Shown one piece after another: positions 34,651-42,855 of a stretch of 47,224 nt of DNA. Source of the stretch: an uncultured Paracoccaceae bacterium (GTDB lineage Bacteria > Pseudomonadota > Alphaproteobacteria > Rhodobacterales > Rhodobacteraceae). The stretch covers positions 1-47,224 of the forward strand of contig CANMYO010000008.1 in NCBI GenBank assembly GCA_947502145.1, written 5' to 3'. The first letter of the stretch is position 1. The number at the start of each line of letters is the position of its first letter. The notes under the pieces are model-generated. The model ran no database searches, was not told the DNA's origin, and worked only from the letters and a program-made list of their open reading frames with translations. The translations under genes and the position numbers were made by a program.

Positions 34651-36171
34651 ATGATGTTGAATACTTTGGTTGCCGTCGCTGATCTGCGCAAATCCTACGG
34701 AAGCGTCGAAGTTCTCAAAGGTTTGGATTTGGAGTTCAAAGCAGGCGAAATCCATGCCTTCCTTGGTGCAAACGGCGCGGGAAAGTCGACGTTCCTTGGA
34801 TGTTTGAGTGGCGCAGTGACCCCTTCCTCCGGGGAGATCACGCTCGACGGACAGGCGTTCGACGCTCTCAGACCGCGTCAGGCACTCGATCATGGTGTCG
34901 GCATCATCTACCAACATTTTCAGGTTTTCGAAGGCCTGAGCGTGGCCGAGAATATCTTTCTCGGCCGCGAACTCAAAAAGTTCGGCTGTGTCGATAAGTC
35001 AGCGCAAATTGCTGAAGCACGGACGATCCTGCAAAGACTTAGTGTCTCGATCGACCCGCGCACGATGCTTGATGATCTCAGTACGGGCGAGAGGAAGATC
35101 ATTGAGATCGCGCGTGCACTCAACGTGCATCCAAAGCTCTTGATACTAGACGAACCAACAGCGGCGCTCGGCGAAAAGGAAATGGCGGCGCTGCATGATG
35201 TTGTACGTCAGCTGGCGCACAGTGAGGGCCTTGGAATCGTCTACGTCACTCACCTTCTGGACGAAATTGATGAAATCGCAGACGTGGTCACGGTGCTGCG
35301 AAATGGAAGTGTCATCTGGACGAAACAGAAAGAAGACACAAACCCGACCGAACTTGCCGAAGCCATTGCGCCGTCCTCATCGGCAATGAAACTCTCAGCA
35401 CCAAGTATACGCAAAAATGGTCCTGCTAGCATTGAGCTGGAAGACTACTGTTCGCCGTTCACAGGTCCGATCAATCTCTCTGTCCGTCCCGGTGAGGCCA
35501 TTGGGATTTATGGACTACTGGGTTCCGGCCGCACCGACCTGCTGGAAAGCCTTTTTGGAGCGCGGGCACACACTGGCGGGTCCCTCAAGCTCGGTGGTCG
35601 ACCGACGCAGATCAAGAATCCTCTGGCAGCCATGGACAAAGGCATTTCCCTTGTCGCCAGCGACAGAACCGAACAGAGCTTATTTGGTACGTTGTCTGCA
35701 ACGGACAACCTGCTGATGCCGCACTACGGCAGAAGCATCCTTCCATCACTGATCCGCAAACCAAAACGAGAAAGAGAACTATTCTCCGATTTGGCAAGCC
35801 GTTTGTCAGTCCATCCCCCCAATCCCGCTCTGCTTGCAAGCCACTTCAGCGGCGGTAACGCACAGAAGATCGTGCTGGGTCGCTGGCTTCTCAATCAAGA
35901 CGCCGATAACCAGATCATCTTGCTCGATGAGCCAACCCAAGGTGTCGATATTGGCGCGCGCAATCAACTTTATGAAACGTTGAGGCAAGCGTTGAACCAA
36001 GGCGCATGCGTCCTCTTCGCGACCTCGGATCCAACGGAAATTCTCACCCTCGCAGATCGCACCCTCGTCTTAGGTTACGGACGCCAGGTCGCCCTGATCG
36101 ATAGCCCAAAGAACGAGCATGAGCTTGTTGAGCTCGCTCACAGAACATCCTCCGCCATCCACGCGGCTTAA
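34651..36171 (+). CDS. ABC transporter ATPase with two ABC domains, RbsA/MglA type
   Basis: A 506-residue duplicated ATPase. The first domain has Walker A GANGAGKST, signature LSTGERKIIEIARAL and Walker B LLILDEPTAALG. The second has the degenerate P-loop GLLGSGRTDLLES usual in RbsA, signature FSGGNAQKIVLGRWL and Walker B IILLDEPTQGVD. It energises the ribose-type importer. Two adjacent ATGs (34651, 34654) follow GAGGGG; the second is better spaced. The permease gene starts 2 bases after the stop. Confidence 0.92.
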   Translation: MMLNTLVAVADLRKSYGSVEVLKGLDLEFKAGEIHAFLGANGAGKSTFLGCLSGAVTPSSGEITLDGQAFDALRPRQALDHGVGIIYQHFQVFEGLSVAENIFLGRELKKFGCVDKSAQIAEARTILQRLSVSIDPRTMLDDLSTGERKIIEIARALNVHPKLLILDEPTAALGEKEMAALHDVVRQLAHSEGLGIVYVTHLLDEIDEIADVVTVLRNGSVIWTKQKEDTNPTELAEAIAPSSSAMKLSAPSIRKNGPASIELEDYCSPFTGPINLSVRPGEAIGIYGLLGSGRTDLLESLFGARAHTGGSLKLGGRPTQIKNPLAAMDKGISLVASDRTEQSLFGTLSATDNLLMPHYGRSILPSLIRKPKRERELFSDLASRLSVHPPNPALLASHFSGGNAQKIVLGRWLLNQDADNQIILLDEPTQGVDIGARNQLYETLRQALNQGACVLFATSDPTEILTLADRTLVLGYGRQVALIDSPKNEHELVELAHRTSSAIHAA

Positions 36172-36173
36172 CG

Positions 36174-37199
36174 ATGTCCGACTATGCCCATTCACTGCGG
36201 AGCTTTTCGGCATCGCGCAAACCAGACAACGAAACAGGTACCACCGTGAACGAACAACGAAAAAAAATTGACTGGGTGGAATTCTCAATATCTGCCGCCC
36301 TGCCACTGGCCGTTGTGCTGATCGCACTCTTCTTCTACGCCAACTCGCCAGTGTTTTTCAGCGCTCGCAATTGGATCAATATCTCGGTCCAGATTGCAGC
36401 TGCGATGACAATCACAATTCCCGCAGCCATGCTTTTGATGTCAGGCCGTGTGGATCTTAGCGTCGGCTCGCTAATGGCACTTTGCGGAGTTGTAGCCGGT
36501 CTTTCCTTTGAAACCATGGGAGTTCCTGGTGCGGTCGCATTCACAATTTGCATCGGGATTTTCGCGGGTCTCTTCAACGGTGTATTGATCGCAGTTCTGG
36601 GGATGGATGCGATCATCGTGACACTCGGATCGTTCACATTGTTTCGCGGCATCGCGCAATGGTTCGCTCCCAACCCAGTATTTGGTTTTCCAGAGGCCTT
36701 TCTTATTCTTGGATATGGGCGATGGTTTGGTCTCCCCTATCTGACCTGGATCATGATCGGGGTCTTGGTTACAGGACTTCTAGTGATGAGATTTCTGCCT
36801 ATTGGCAGGCGCATCATTGCAATCGGGATCAATGATCGTGCTGCGTTCCTTGTCGGTGTGAGGGTCAAGTGGACGGTGTTGCTGCTCTACATTGCCGTAG
36901 GCGTTGCTTGCGCTCTTGCCGGTCTGATGACCATCGCACGGATCAATTCCGCACCCTCTGCATCTCTCGGCGTCGACTTTGAAATTCTCGTTCTGACCGC
37001 AATTCTGCTAGGCGGCGTGCCCTTTAAAGGTGGGAAGGGCTCGCTCCTGCGCGTCGCTCTGGCCGTCGTTCTGTTGGGCATGCTCGACAACGGACTCGTT
37101 TTGATGAATGTCCAGACAGAGGCCGCATTAATGATCAAAGGCGGTGTCCTGATCTTTGCTGCAGCGCTTGATCTTATCCGCACCCGTCGCGCGGGTTGA
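36174..37199 (+). CDS. ABC transporter permease, RbsC type
   Basis: A 341-residue inner-membrane permease of the ribose/xylose branched family with about 8-10 hydrophobic helices. Landmarks are MLLMSGRVDLSVGSLMALCG and ILLGGVPFKGGKGS. It completes the importer with the two upstream genes. The annotated ATG has no obvious ribosome-binding site and probably depends on coupling to the ATPase stop 2 bases away; the first 35 residues are hydrophilic, so a later start is possible. Confidence 0.9.
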   Translation: MSDYAHSLRSFSASRKPDNETGTTVNEQRKKIDWVEFSISAALPLAVVLIALFFYANSPVFFSARNWINISVQIAAAMTITIPAAMLLMSGRVDLSVGSLMALCGVVAGLSFETMGVPGAVAFTICIGIFAGLFNGVLIAVLGMDAIIVTLGSFTLFRGIAQWFAPNPVFGFPEAFLILGYGRWFGLPYLTWIMIGVLVTGLLVMRFLPIGRRIIAIGINDRAAFLVGVRVKWTVLLLYIAVGVACALAGLMTIARINSAPSASLGVDFEILVLTAILLGGVPFKGGKGSLLRVALAVVLLGMLDNGLVLMNVQTEAALMIKGGVLIFAAALDLIRTRRAG

Positions 37200-37212
37200 A
37201 GGAGAGATCGCC

Positions 37213-38604
37213 ATGCACATTCAAGAATTTGCCCACCTTTCATTGCGCGACCTGCAATCCTTATTGTCCAAGCGGGAAGTGAGTCCTGTCGAGGTAACTG
37301 ATCTTGCACTAGACCAAATCGAGGAGACCAACGGCACGATCAACGCCCTCTTTGGCGTGCGAGCAAATGCTGCTCGCTCCGAAGCAAAGGCCGCCGAAAA
37401 ACGCTATCTGGACGGCACGCCGCATAGCGATTTCGACGGTATCCCGGTCACGATCAAAGACAGCGTGAACGCCGAAGATATGAAATGGTATCATGGTTCC
37501 GCTATCCATGGCGACGGCGTTCTGGCGACGAAAGATTCACCACCAGTGAAACGCTTGAAGCAAGCCGGTACAATTATCCTCGGCAAAGGGGCTATGCCTG
37601 ACTTCGGTTTGAGCGCATCTGGAGTGAGCGGATCCCACGGCATTGTACGAAACCCTTGGGGATTGGCTTGGAACACAGGTGGGTCAAGTGCCGGAGGTGG
37701 TGCGTCTATAGCTGCTGGAATTGGGATGATGTCTGTTGGTTCGGACATCGCCGGATCTGTACGTCTGCCAGCAGCACATTGCGGACTTGCAGCTTTAAAG
37801 CCCACTCAGGGCGTCATCCCGCATGCTCCGGCATCAACTGTCAGATCTGCAGGTCCAATCACACGATACGCAGCCGATCTCGACGCTTGGGCGACGCTGC
37901 TCTCTGGTCCAGACGATGCGGATCGCTATTCGATGCCCTACGCTGCGGCAAATGAAATCGATCAAGTTATCGTCGGTGTGACCGCTGACTTTGGGTTCGG
38001 CCCTCACGTAGAGTTCGTTGTTCGCAAATGCGTCGAAAGAGCCAAGCGCGCTTTGGGTTCGATCGTTGGCAAGGTTGCCGATGTCGAGAAACGCGCAGAC
38101 TTTGACCTTTATTTGCCGATCGACAACTCTCTTAAGCTGCGAGGTTGGCAGGAATACCTTGGTGCAAACGAAGAGCTGCGTTCCAAGACCCCTGATCAAT
38201 TGTTCAAATGGTTCAAGGAAGTTGAGCACTGGTCGTCGACAGACATTCGTGAAATCGACGCTGGCATTGAACGCGGTGTAGCGTTTTGCGTTGACCTCCT
38301 AAGTGACGTTGACATCTTGCTGACCCCAGTGATGCCTGTGGTCAACTTTCCAGCAGAAGATCGCGGGGTGGACCCGGCGATGCCCTTGCGTCACACCACC
38401 TTCACTGCACCATTCAATCAAGCAGGCAATCCGGCCGTCTCGATCTGCGGTGGTTTTGATGAGCGCGGACTCCCAATTGGCATACAGCTCGTTGGAAGAC
38501 GGCTCGATGACGCGCGCGTCATCGCATTAGCTGCTATGCTTGAAAAAGAATTGAACATTTTTGGCAATGATGGACAGAAGTGGCCAACGAACCCGATTGC
38601 CTAG
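37213..38604 (+). CDS. Amidase-signature-family hydrolase
   Basis: A 463-residue amidase with the Ser-cisSer-Lys machinery: lysine in VTIKDSVNAEDM, the glycine/serine loop NTGGSSAGGGASIAAG and the nucleophile in GSDIAGSVRLPAA. Family members hydrolyse amides, carbamates or allophanates. The start at 37213 has AAGGAG 8 bases upstream; an ATG 57 bases earlier lies inside the permease gene and is unlikely. Placed between an importer and two amino-alcohol-type kinases, it could release an amino alcohol from an N-acyl or gamma-glutamyl conjugate. The substrate is not determined. Confidence 0.87.
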   Translation: MHIQEFAHLSLRDLQSLLSKREVSPVEVTDLALDQIEETNGTINALFGVRANAARSEAKAAEKRYLDGTPHSDFDGIPVTIKDSVNAEDMKWYHGSAIHGDGVLATKDSPPVKRLKQAGTIILGKGAMPDFGLSASGVSGSHGIVRNPWGLAWNTGGSSAGGGASIAAGIGMMSVGSDIAGSVRLPAAHCGLAALKPTQGVIPHAPASTVRSAGPITRYAADLDAWATLLSGPDDADRYSMPYAAANEIDQVIVGVTADFGFGPHVEFVVRKCVERAKRALGSIVGKVADVEKRADFDLYLPIDNSLKLRGWQEYLGANEELRSKTPDQLFKWFKEVEHWSSTDIREIDAGIERGVAFCVDLLSDVDILLTPVMPVVNFPAEDRGVDPAMPLRHTTFTAPFNQAGNPAVSICGGFDERGLPIGIQLVGRRLDDARVIALAAMLEKELNIFGNDGQKWPTNPIA

Positions 38605-38622
38605 AAGACTTGGAGAACAGCC

Positions 38623-39573
38623 ATGACAGATGGAGAAAAGGAAGAACGCGAGCTGGTCTCACGGCACCGGGCCGAAGAGGCTCTGGGTGCAGTGCCAACG
38701 TCGTTTGAAAGCCCTCTGACCGTTCTTGCCTCCCCTGCCTGGCGAGGTGTGGAGGGAGATGTCTGGCACGCCCAAAATGGCGATAAGTCGGTCATCCTCA
38801 AGCACTACCACGCTGACACATCGTTCTACGTCGATACTGGGAGTGCAATTCAGGCTGCTGTTGAAGCTGCAAAACTGGGTGTTGGGCCGACGGTCATCAA
38901 GCACTGGGTTTCAGATCACATAATCGCCTTTGAGGATCTTGCCTCGCCCTGGCGAGCGGGCGGACTTCACGACGCCGCCTCCGAGAAAACGCGAGCGGCA
39001 GTCATCGCTGCGAAGCAGACTTTTCAGAACGGCGCCAAGCTCGACAAGACCTCCGATATCTTTTCAGAGATTGAAGCCCTGTGTGGAATTGTCGACGACC
39101 AGAGAATTCGAACACATAACGACTTTCAGGTGTTCAGGGATTTCATGTCAGACGCCCAGGACAAAATTGGGGCGTTGGGCAAAGACGTCAAGCCATGTCA
39201 CCGGGATGGTAATACAGCCAATCTCATGATCAGAGAAAATCACGAGGTACAACTCATTGATTTCGATCTCGCAGCCAATTGCGACCCTTTTGAGGACATT
39301 GGATGTTACATGGCTGAGTTCTTTGAATGTGAAGCTGATGCGCGTCCAGGTTTTGAAGAATGGCATGGCAGTTTCGATGAAGGCCTGTTCCAGCGGGCAG
39401 TAATCTATGGTTTGGCTGATGACATGCGGTGGGGTCTCATTGGTTCAATCCTTGCTGCAAACTCCCCGCGCACGAGCCTAGAGTTCGGCAAGTACGCTTC
39501 CTGGCGCTTCTTGCGGCTGGAGATGCAGGTAAAGCGGTCGCTAGCCAACAACCGCATTCGTTTGGCAGCGTAG
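38623..39573 (+). CDS. Choline/ethanolamine-kinase-like APH-fold kinase (first of tandem pair)
   Basis: A 316-residue APH-fold kinase with nucleotide-lobe lysine in SVILKHYHAD, catalytic loop PCHRDGNTANLM and metal-binding segment LIDFDLAANCDPFEDIGCYM, close in pattern to choline and ethanolamine kinases. A GGAG site lies upstream. It follows the amidase by 18 bases and precedes a second kinase by 13. The likely job is ATP-dependent phosphorylation of an amino alcohol (ethanolamine or 1-amino-2-propanol) to the ester that the class III PLP phospho-lyase gene at 41563 would cleave. The histidine-arginine-aspartate loop is intact, so it looks active. Confidence 0.83.
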   Translation: MTDGEKEERELVSRHRAEEALGAVPTSFESPLTVLASPAWRGVEGDVWHAQNGDKSVILKHYHADTSFYVDTGSAIQAAVEAAKLGVGPTVIKHWVSDHIIAFEDLASPWRAGGLHDAASEKTRAAVIAAKQTFQNGAKLDKTSDIFSEIEALCGIVDDQRIRTHNDFQVFRDFMSDAQDKIGALGKDVKPCHRDGNTANLMIRENHEVQLIDFDLAANCDPFEDIGCYMAEFFECEADARPGFEEWHGSFDEGLFQRAVIYGLADDMRWGLIGSILAANSPRTSLEFGKYASWRFLRLEMQVKRSLANNRIRLAA

Positions 39574-39586
39574 AGGGACTTCTAAG

Positions 39587-40510
39587 ATGAGCGATAAGAT
39601 ACAACAGCAACTAGACGACGCCATCCGCGCCGTTCCTGGCTGGTCCCCTGAATCTGTGGAGGTCAAACCCCTCGTAGGCGGCCTGATGAACTCAAACTGG
39701 CTTGCGATCCACCAGGGCAAGACCCATTTCATGAAGGTCTATGGCATCGGCTCAGAAGCTTTCGTAAACCGAGATCAGTCAATAGCGGCGTCACGGCAGG
39801 CACATGAATTGGGAATATCACCAGAAGTGCTTCACTATGATCCCAAATCGGGTCTGGAAGTTGTGGAGTTTCTGACGGAGCACCGGGCTTCGACGAATGC
39901 CGACTTTGCGCGCAAAGACTTTCTTGAAGCCGCTATGGATCTATATTCTAAGTTCCACGGTGGTTCACCTCTCGCGACGACCAAAGATATCTTTGAGATG
40001 ACCGACGAGCATTTCGAACAAGGTAACGAGCTTGGTGCGATGCGGCCGACAGACTTCCCTTGGCTCAAAAAGCAGTACCAAAAGGCTAAAGACGCCTTTT
40101 TTGCGTCTGGCCTAGATCTGGTCCCATGCCACAGCGACCCTATGCCGGGAAACTTCATGGTGAAGCTAGAGAATGATCAGATCACCGATATGCAACTCAT
40201 CGACTTTGAGTTCGCTTCAAATAATGAGCGAGCCTATGAGATCGCTGTTTTTCTGGCTGAGGTCTTTGTCGACGAGAAGACCTCGCTTGAACTAATCGAG
40301 CGATACTATGGTGAAGTCCGCCCAGAAATTGTTGCTCGAATTTGGGTGGCGCGTGCTGTTGCAGACATGAAATGGGGGTCTTGGGCAGTTCAGCAGCGCC
40401 AGCTTTCCGACTGGGACTTCGACTATCAGAAGTATGGCATCTGGAAGTATGCACGTGCGCGCATGCTATTTGATGATCCTCGGTGGGACGATTGGCTAAG
40501 GACGATTTAG
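39587..40510 (+). CDS. Choline/ethanolamine-kinase-like APH-fold kinase (second of tandem pair)
   Basis: A 307-residue kinase with the choline-kinase-like N-terminus PLVGGLMNSNWLAI, catalytic loop PCHSDPMPGNFMV and metal-binding segment LIDFEFASNNERAYEIAVFL. It is only distantly related to the gene before it, so this is not a fresh duplication. The two could form a heteromer or serve different substrates or stereoisomers of the same amino alcohol. The usual residue between His and Asp differs (HSD here, HRD in the first kinase). It ends the operon; a convergent DeoR gene ends 53 bases further on. Confidence 0.83.
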   Translation: MSDKIQQQLDDAIRAVPGWSPESVEVKPLVGGLMNSNWLAIHQGKTHFMKVYGIGSEAFVNRDQSIAASRQAHELGISPEVLHYDPKSGLEVVEFLTEHRASTNADFARKDFLEAAMDLYSKFHGGSPLATTKDIFEMTDEHFEQGNELGAMRPTDFPWLKKQYQKAKDAFFASGLDLVPCHSDPMPGNFMVKLENDQITDMQLIDFEFASNNERAYEIAVFLAEVFVDEKTSLELIERYYGEVRPEIVARIWVARAVADMKWGSWAVQQRQLSDWDFDYQKYGIWKYARARMLFDDPRWDDWLRTI

Positions 40511-40563
40511 TTCAGGACGTTTCGAACTTTCCGTCAAACCGTGATTGAGCAGCTCTTAGTATC

Positions 40564-41331
40564 CTACTGAACAGCGTTTGGTGTGAAGATTTCTGCTTCC
40601 GCTGTTTCGATTGCGGTTTTTAGAATTTCAGGCGGTTCGACTTCTGAAACTAAAGTGATGTTAGGCCCCCAGGCCGCGTATTCAATCAAGGCGGACTTTT
40701 CGAACTTACTACTGTCAGCCAAGATCAATGTCCGAGCCGCGCGCTCTGACATCATCTGGTAAATGCGACCGGCTGGAATCGTGGCATCACTTGGACCGGC
40801 AGCCGTTAGCCCGGAAGCACCAAGTATCGCTTTTGACCCTCGGAACCGCAGTAACGCTTCGATTGTTTCAGAGCCTTCGACCATCCCCTCGCTTCCATTG
40901 TATTCACCCGGGAGCATGTGCGTCTTAATGTTTGAGCTGCCCCCTAGCGCCAGAGCGACATTGAATGATGGCGTAATAACCGTGCAGGGCTCGTTCTTAA
41001 CTGCAAGCGCACGTGCAAAGTAGCGCGTCGTGATCCCTCCCCCAACCAATAACACCTCATTTGTCTCGAGCATGTCGACGGCCATTCGAGCGATTAGCTC
41101 ACGCTCAGCTACCTGAAGGTGCTCACGTTCACTTAGTGCAGGCTCCTTGGAGATAATTCTGACGGCCCCGCCATAAGTACGATTGATTAGCCCGCGCTCT
41201 GTGAGTTCGGAGAAGTCCCGCCGAATTGTCTCAGAAGAGACGTCGTACCGCGTTGCAAGTTCGTTTACGCGGAGCGCCGGTTCTCGCTCGAGGTCTCGGA
41301 CGATGGCCTCATGTCTATCGATTTTGTTCAT
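40564..41331 (-). CDS. DeoR-family transcriptional regulator
   Basis: A 255-residue DeoR protein with N-terminal helix-turn-helix (LRVNELATRYDVSSETIRRD, then LTERGLINRTYGGAV) and a DeoRC sensor domain (LLVGGGITTRYFARAL, AILGASGLTAAGPSD, LADSSKFEKSALIEY). It is divergent from the microcompartment operon (231-base gap) and is its likely repressor, probably released by a phosphorylated intermediate. It carries the same VGGGxTT sensor variant as the DeoR protein at 32.5-33.2 kb, which suggests related effectors. Confidence 0.88.
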   Translation of the reverse strand: MNKIDRHEAIVRDLEREPALRVNELATRYDVSSETIRRDFSELTERGLINRTYGGAVRIISKEPALSEREHLQVAERELIARMAVDMLETNEVLLVGGGITTRYFARALAVKNEPCTVITPSFNVALALGGSSNIKTHMLPGEYNGSEGMVEGSETIEALLRFRGSKAILGASGLTAAGPSDATIPAGRIYQMMSERAARTLILADSSKFEKSALIEYAAWGPNITLVSEVEPPEILKTAIETAEAEIFTPNAVQ

Positions 41332-41454
41332 TTGGCCTCCTCGTCAGAATTACTTTTAGCTTTACCAGCCTTGATGTTGCAAGTCCCACACCTGACTGCA
41401 GAGAATCAATGCCCTCTGTGAATCGCAACCAATCTGTGGATGCATCTTTGTGGA

Positions 41455-41522
41455 AAGTCGGGCTAAACATCAACAAAATATAGCCAAATTTAGGTGAAAT
41501 AGATTTCGCTTGTGCCCGACTT
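41455..41522. promoter_or_regulatory. Inverted GCCCGACTT pair in DeoR / microcompartment promoter gap
   Basis: AAGTCGGGC (41455-41463) and GCCCGACTT (41514-41522) are exact reverse complements 50 bases apart in the divergent gap. The 9-base word is the core of the 19-base element found before both ABC importer operons. They are candidate operators for one of the DeoR proteins. Confidence 0.5.
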
Positions 41523-41544
41523 ACAAATATGTTTGTTGTAAGTC
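41518..41544 (+). promoter_or_regulatory. Perfect 9-bp inverted repeat next to microcompartment operon start
   Basis: GACTTACAA (41518-41526), a 9-base spacer, and TTGTAAGTC (41536-41544) end 18 bases before the ATG at 41563. The left arm overlaps the GCCCGACTT word. It could be a repressor operator at the promoter or an mRNA hairpin near the ribosome-binding site. Confidence 0.55.
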
Positions 41545-41562
41545 AGTCAGAAAGGGAACGCC

Positions 41563-42840
41563 ATGTTCGATTACAGCGCTTTTTCATTTGCAGATAAGGA
41601 AGAGCTTTACGCGAAGGCGAAGAAGTTCTGGAATCCTGGCAAGGTAGACTTCTGGCGCGGTGAAGGTATCGATCTGGTGATCGATAGGCGCGAGGGTTAC
41701 TATCTCTATGATATCGAAGGCCGCCGGCTGATCGACCTGCACATCAATGGAGGAACCTTCAACTTCGGTCACAGCCATCCCGAGCTCGTCGAGACGCTAA
41801 AGCTGGCGCTCGACCATTTCGACATCGGCAACCACTGGTTCCCATCTGCAGCACGAACCGCATTCGCAGAAGAGTTCCTCAAGACAGCGCCGGGTATGGA
41901 CTACTGTGTCTTTGGCGCAGGTGGTGCGGAAGCCGTCGAGCTGGCCATCAAGAGCGCACGCTACGCCACCCAGAAGCGACGGATTGTCTCCATCATCAAA
42001 GGGTATCACGGCCACTCTGGTTTGTCGGTTGCAACAGGCGATGACCGGTTTAGTAAGATTTTCCTGGCCGATCGCCCCGAAGAATTTGCCCAAGTCCCCT
42101 ACAAAGACCTCGATGCGCTTGAAGCAGAGCTTAAGAAAGGCGACGTCGCAGCCTTCATCCTTGAAACGATCCCCGCAACATATGGCTTTCCAATGCCCAC
42201 GGCAGAGTATTTGCAAGGCTGTGCCTCGCTTTGCCGCAAATACGATGTCATGTACATCGCGGACGAGGTGCAAACCGGCCTGATGCGGACCGGGCATATG
42301 TGGGGCTGGCAGGCCTACGGCATTCAGCCAGACATTTTCGTCTCTGCAAAAGGCATTAGTGGCGGAATCTACCCGATCAGTGTTGCCTGCATGACGGACC
42401 GCTGTGCCGCTTGGCAAAAGGAAGACGGGGCCGCCCATATCACGACCGCCGGTGGCTCAGAGCTCGGCTGCGTCGTTGGACTGAAAGTCCTCGAAATGCT
42501 CCAGCGGCCCGAGATCGTCGCGAACGTTCATGCCGTGGCCCAGTTTTTTGCGGACGGTCTGGGCGAGATCCAAGCCCAAAACAGCGACATCTTTGGCGGC
42601 ATTCGCCAGAAGGGCGTCATTCTCGGCCTCGAATTTGAGCACCCGGAAGGTGCCGTATACGCGTCGAAGGCTCTTTATGAGCACGGCGTCTGGGCCATCT
42701 TTTCATCCCTCGACAAACGCGTTCTGCAATTCAAGCCAGGTGTCGTACTCGATGCTCCGCTTTGTCAGGAAATCCTGGATCGTTTCAGTGCTGCAATGCC
42801 GACGCTTCGCAAGAAGCTCGCATCTGCACCGAAACATTAA
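41563..42840 (+). CDS. Class III PLP enzyme, probable amino-alcohol-phosphate phospho-lyase of the microcompartment
   Basis: A 425-residue class III aminotransferase-fold protein with cofactor aspartate D234 (IADEVQTGLMRTG) and PLP lysine K263 (SAKGISGGIYP). This fold includes true transaminases and ethanolamine-phosphate or aminopropanol-phosphate phospho-lyases, which eliminate phosphate and ammonia to give acetaldehyde or propionaldehyde. The co-occurrence of two amino-alcohol-type kinases upstream and an acylating aldehyde dehydrogenase 15 bases downstream favours the lyase. No encapsulation helix is obvious at either end. It opens the microcompartment operon. Confidence 0.82.
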   Translation: MFDYSAFSFADKEELYAKAKKFWNPGKVDFWRGEGIDLVIDRREGYYLYDIEGRRLIDLHINGGTFNFGHSHPELVETLKLALDHFDIGNHWFPSAARTAFAEEFLKTAPGMDYCVFGAGGAEAVELAIKSARYATQKRRIVSIIKGYHGHSGLSVATGDDRFSKIFLADRPEEFAQVPYKDLDALEAELKKGDVAAFILETIPATYGFPMPTAEYLQGCASLCRKYDVMYIADEVQTGLMRTGHMWGWQAYGIQPDIFVSAKGISGGIYPISVACMTDRCAAWQKEDGAAHITTAGGSELGCVVGLKVLEMLQRPEIVANVHAVAQFFADGLGEIQAQNSDIFGGIRQKGVILGLEFEHPEGAVYASKALYEHGVWAIFSSLDKRVLQFKPGVVLDAPLCQEILDRFSAAMPTLRKKLASAPKH

Positions 42841-42855
42841 AGCGGAGGCCGCGTG

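Noticed and set aside
41797-42438. 213-codon open frame antisense to the class III PLP enzyme
   Set aside because: It mirrors the codon pattern of a well-conserved gene on the plus strand and shows no domain.
41563-42840. Calling the class III PLP enzyme a beta-alanine/pyruvate or GABA transaminase
   Set aside because: The fold allows it, but the kinases and acylating aldehyde dehydrogenase around it make a phospho-lyase more likely; left as probable.
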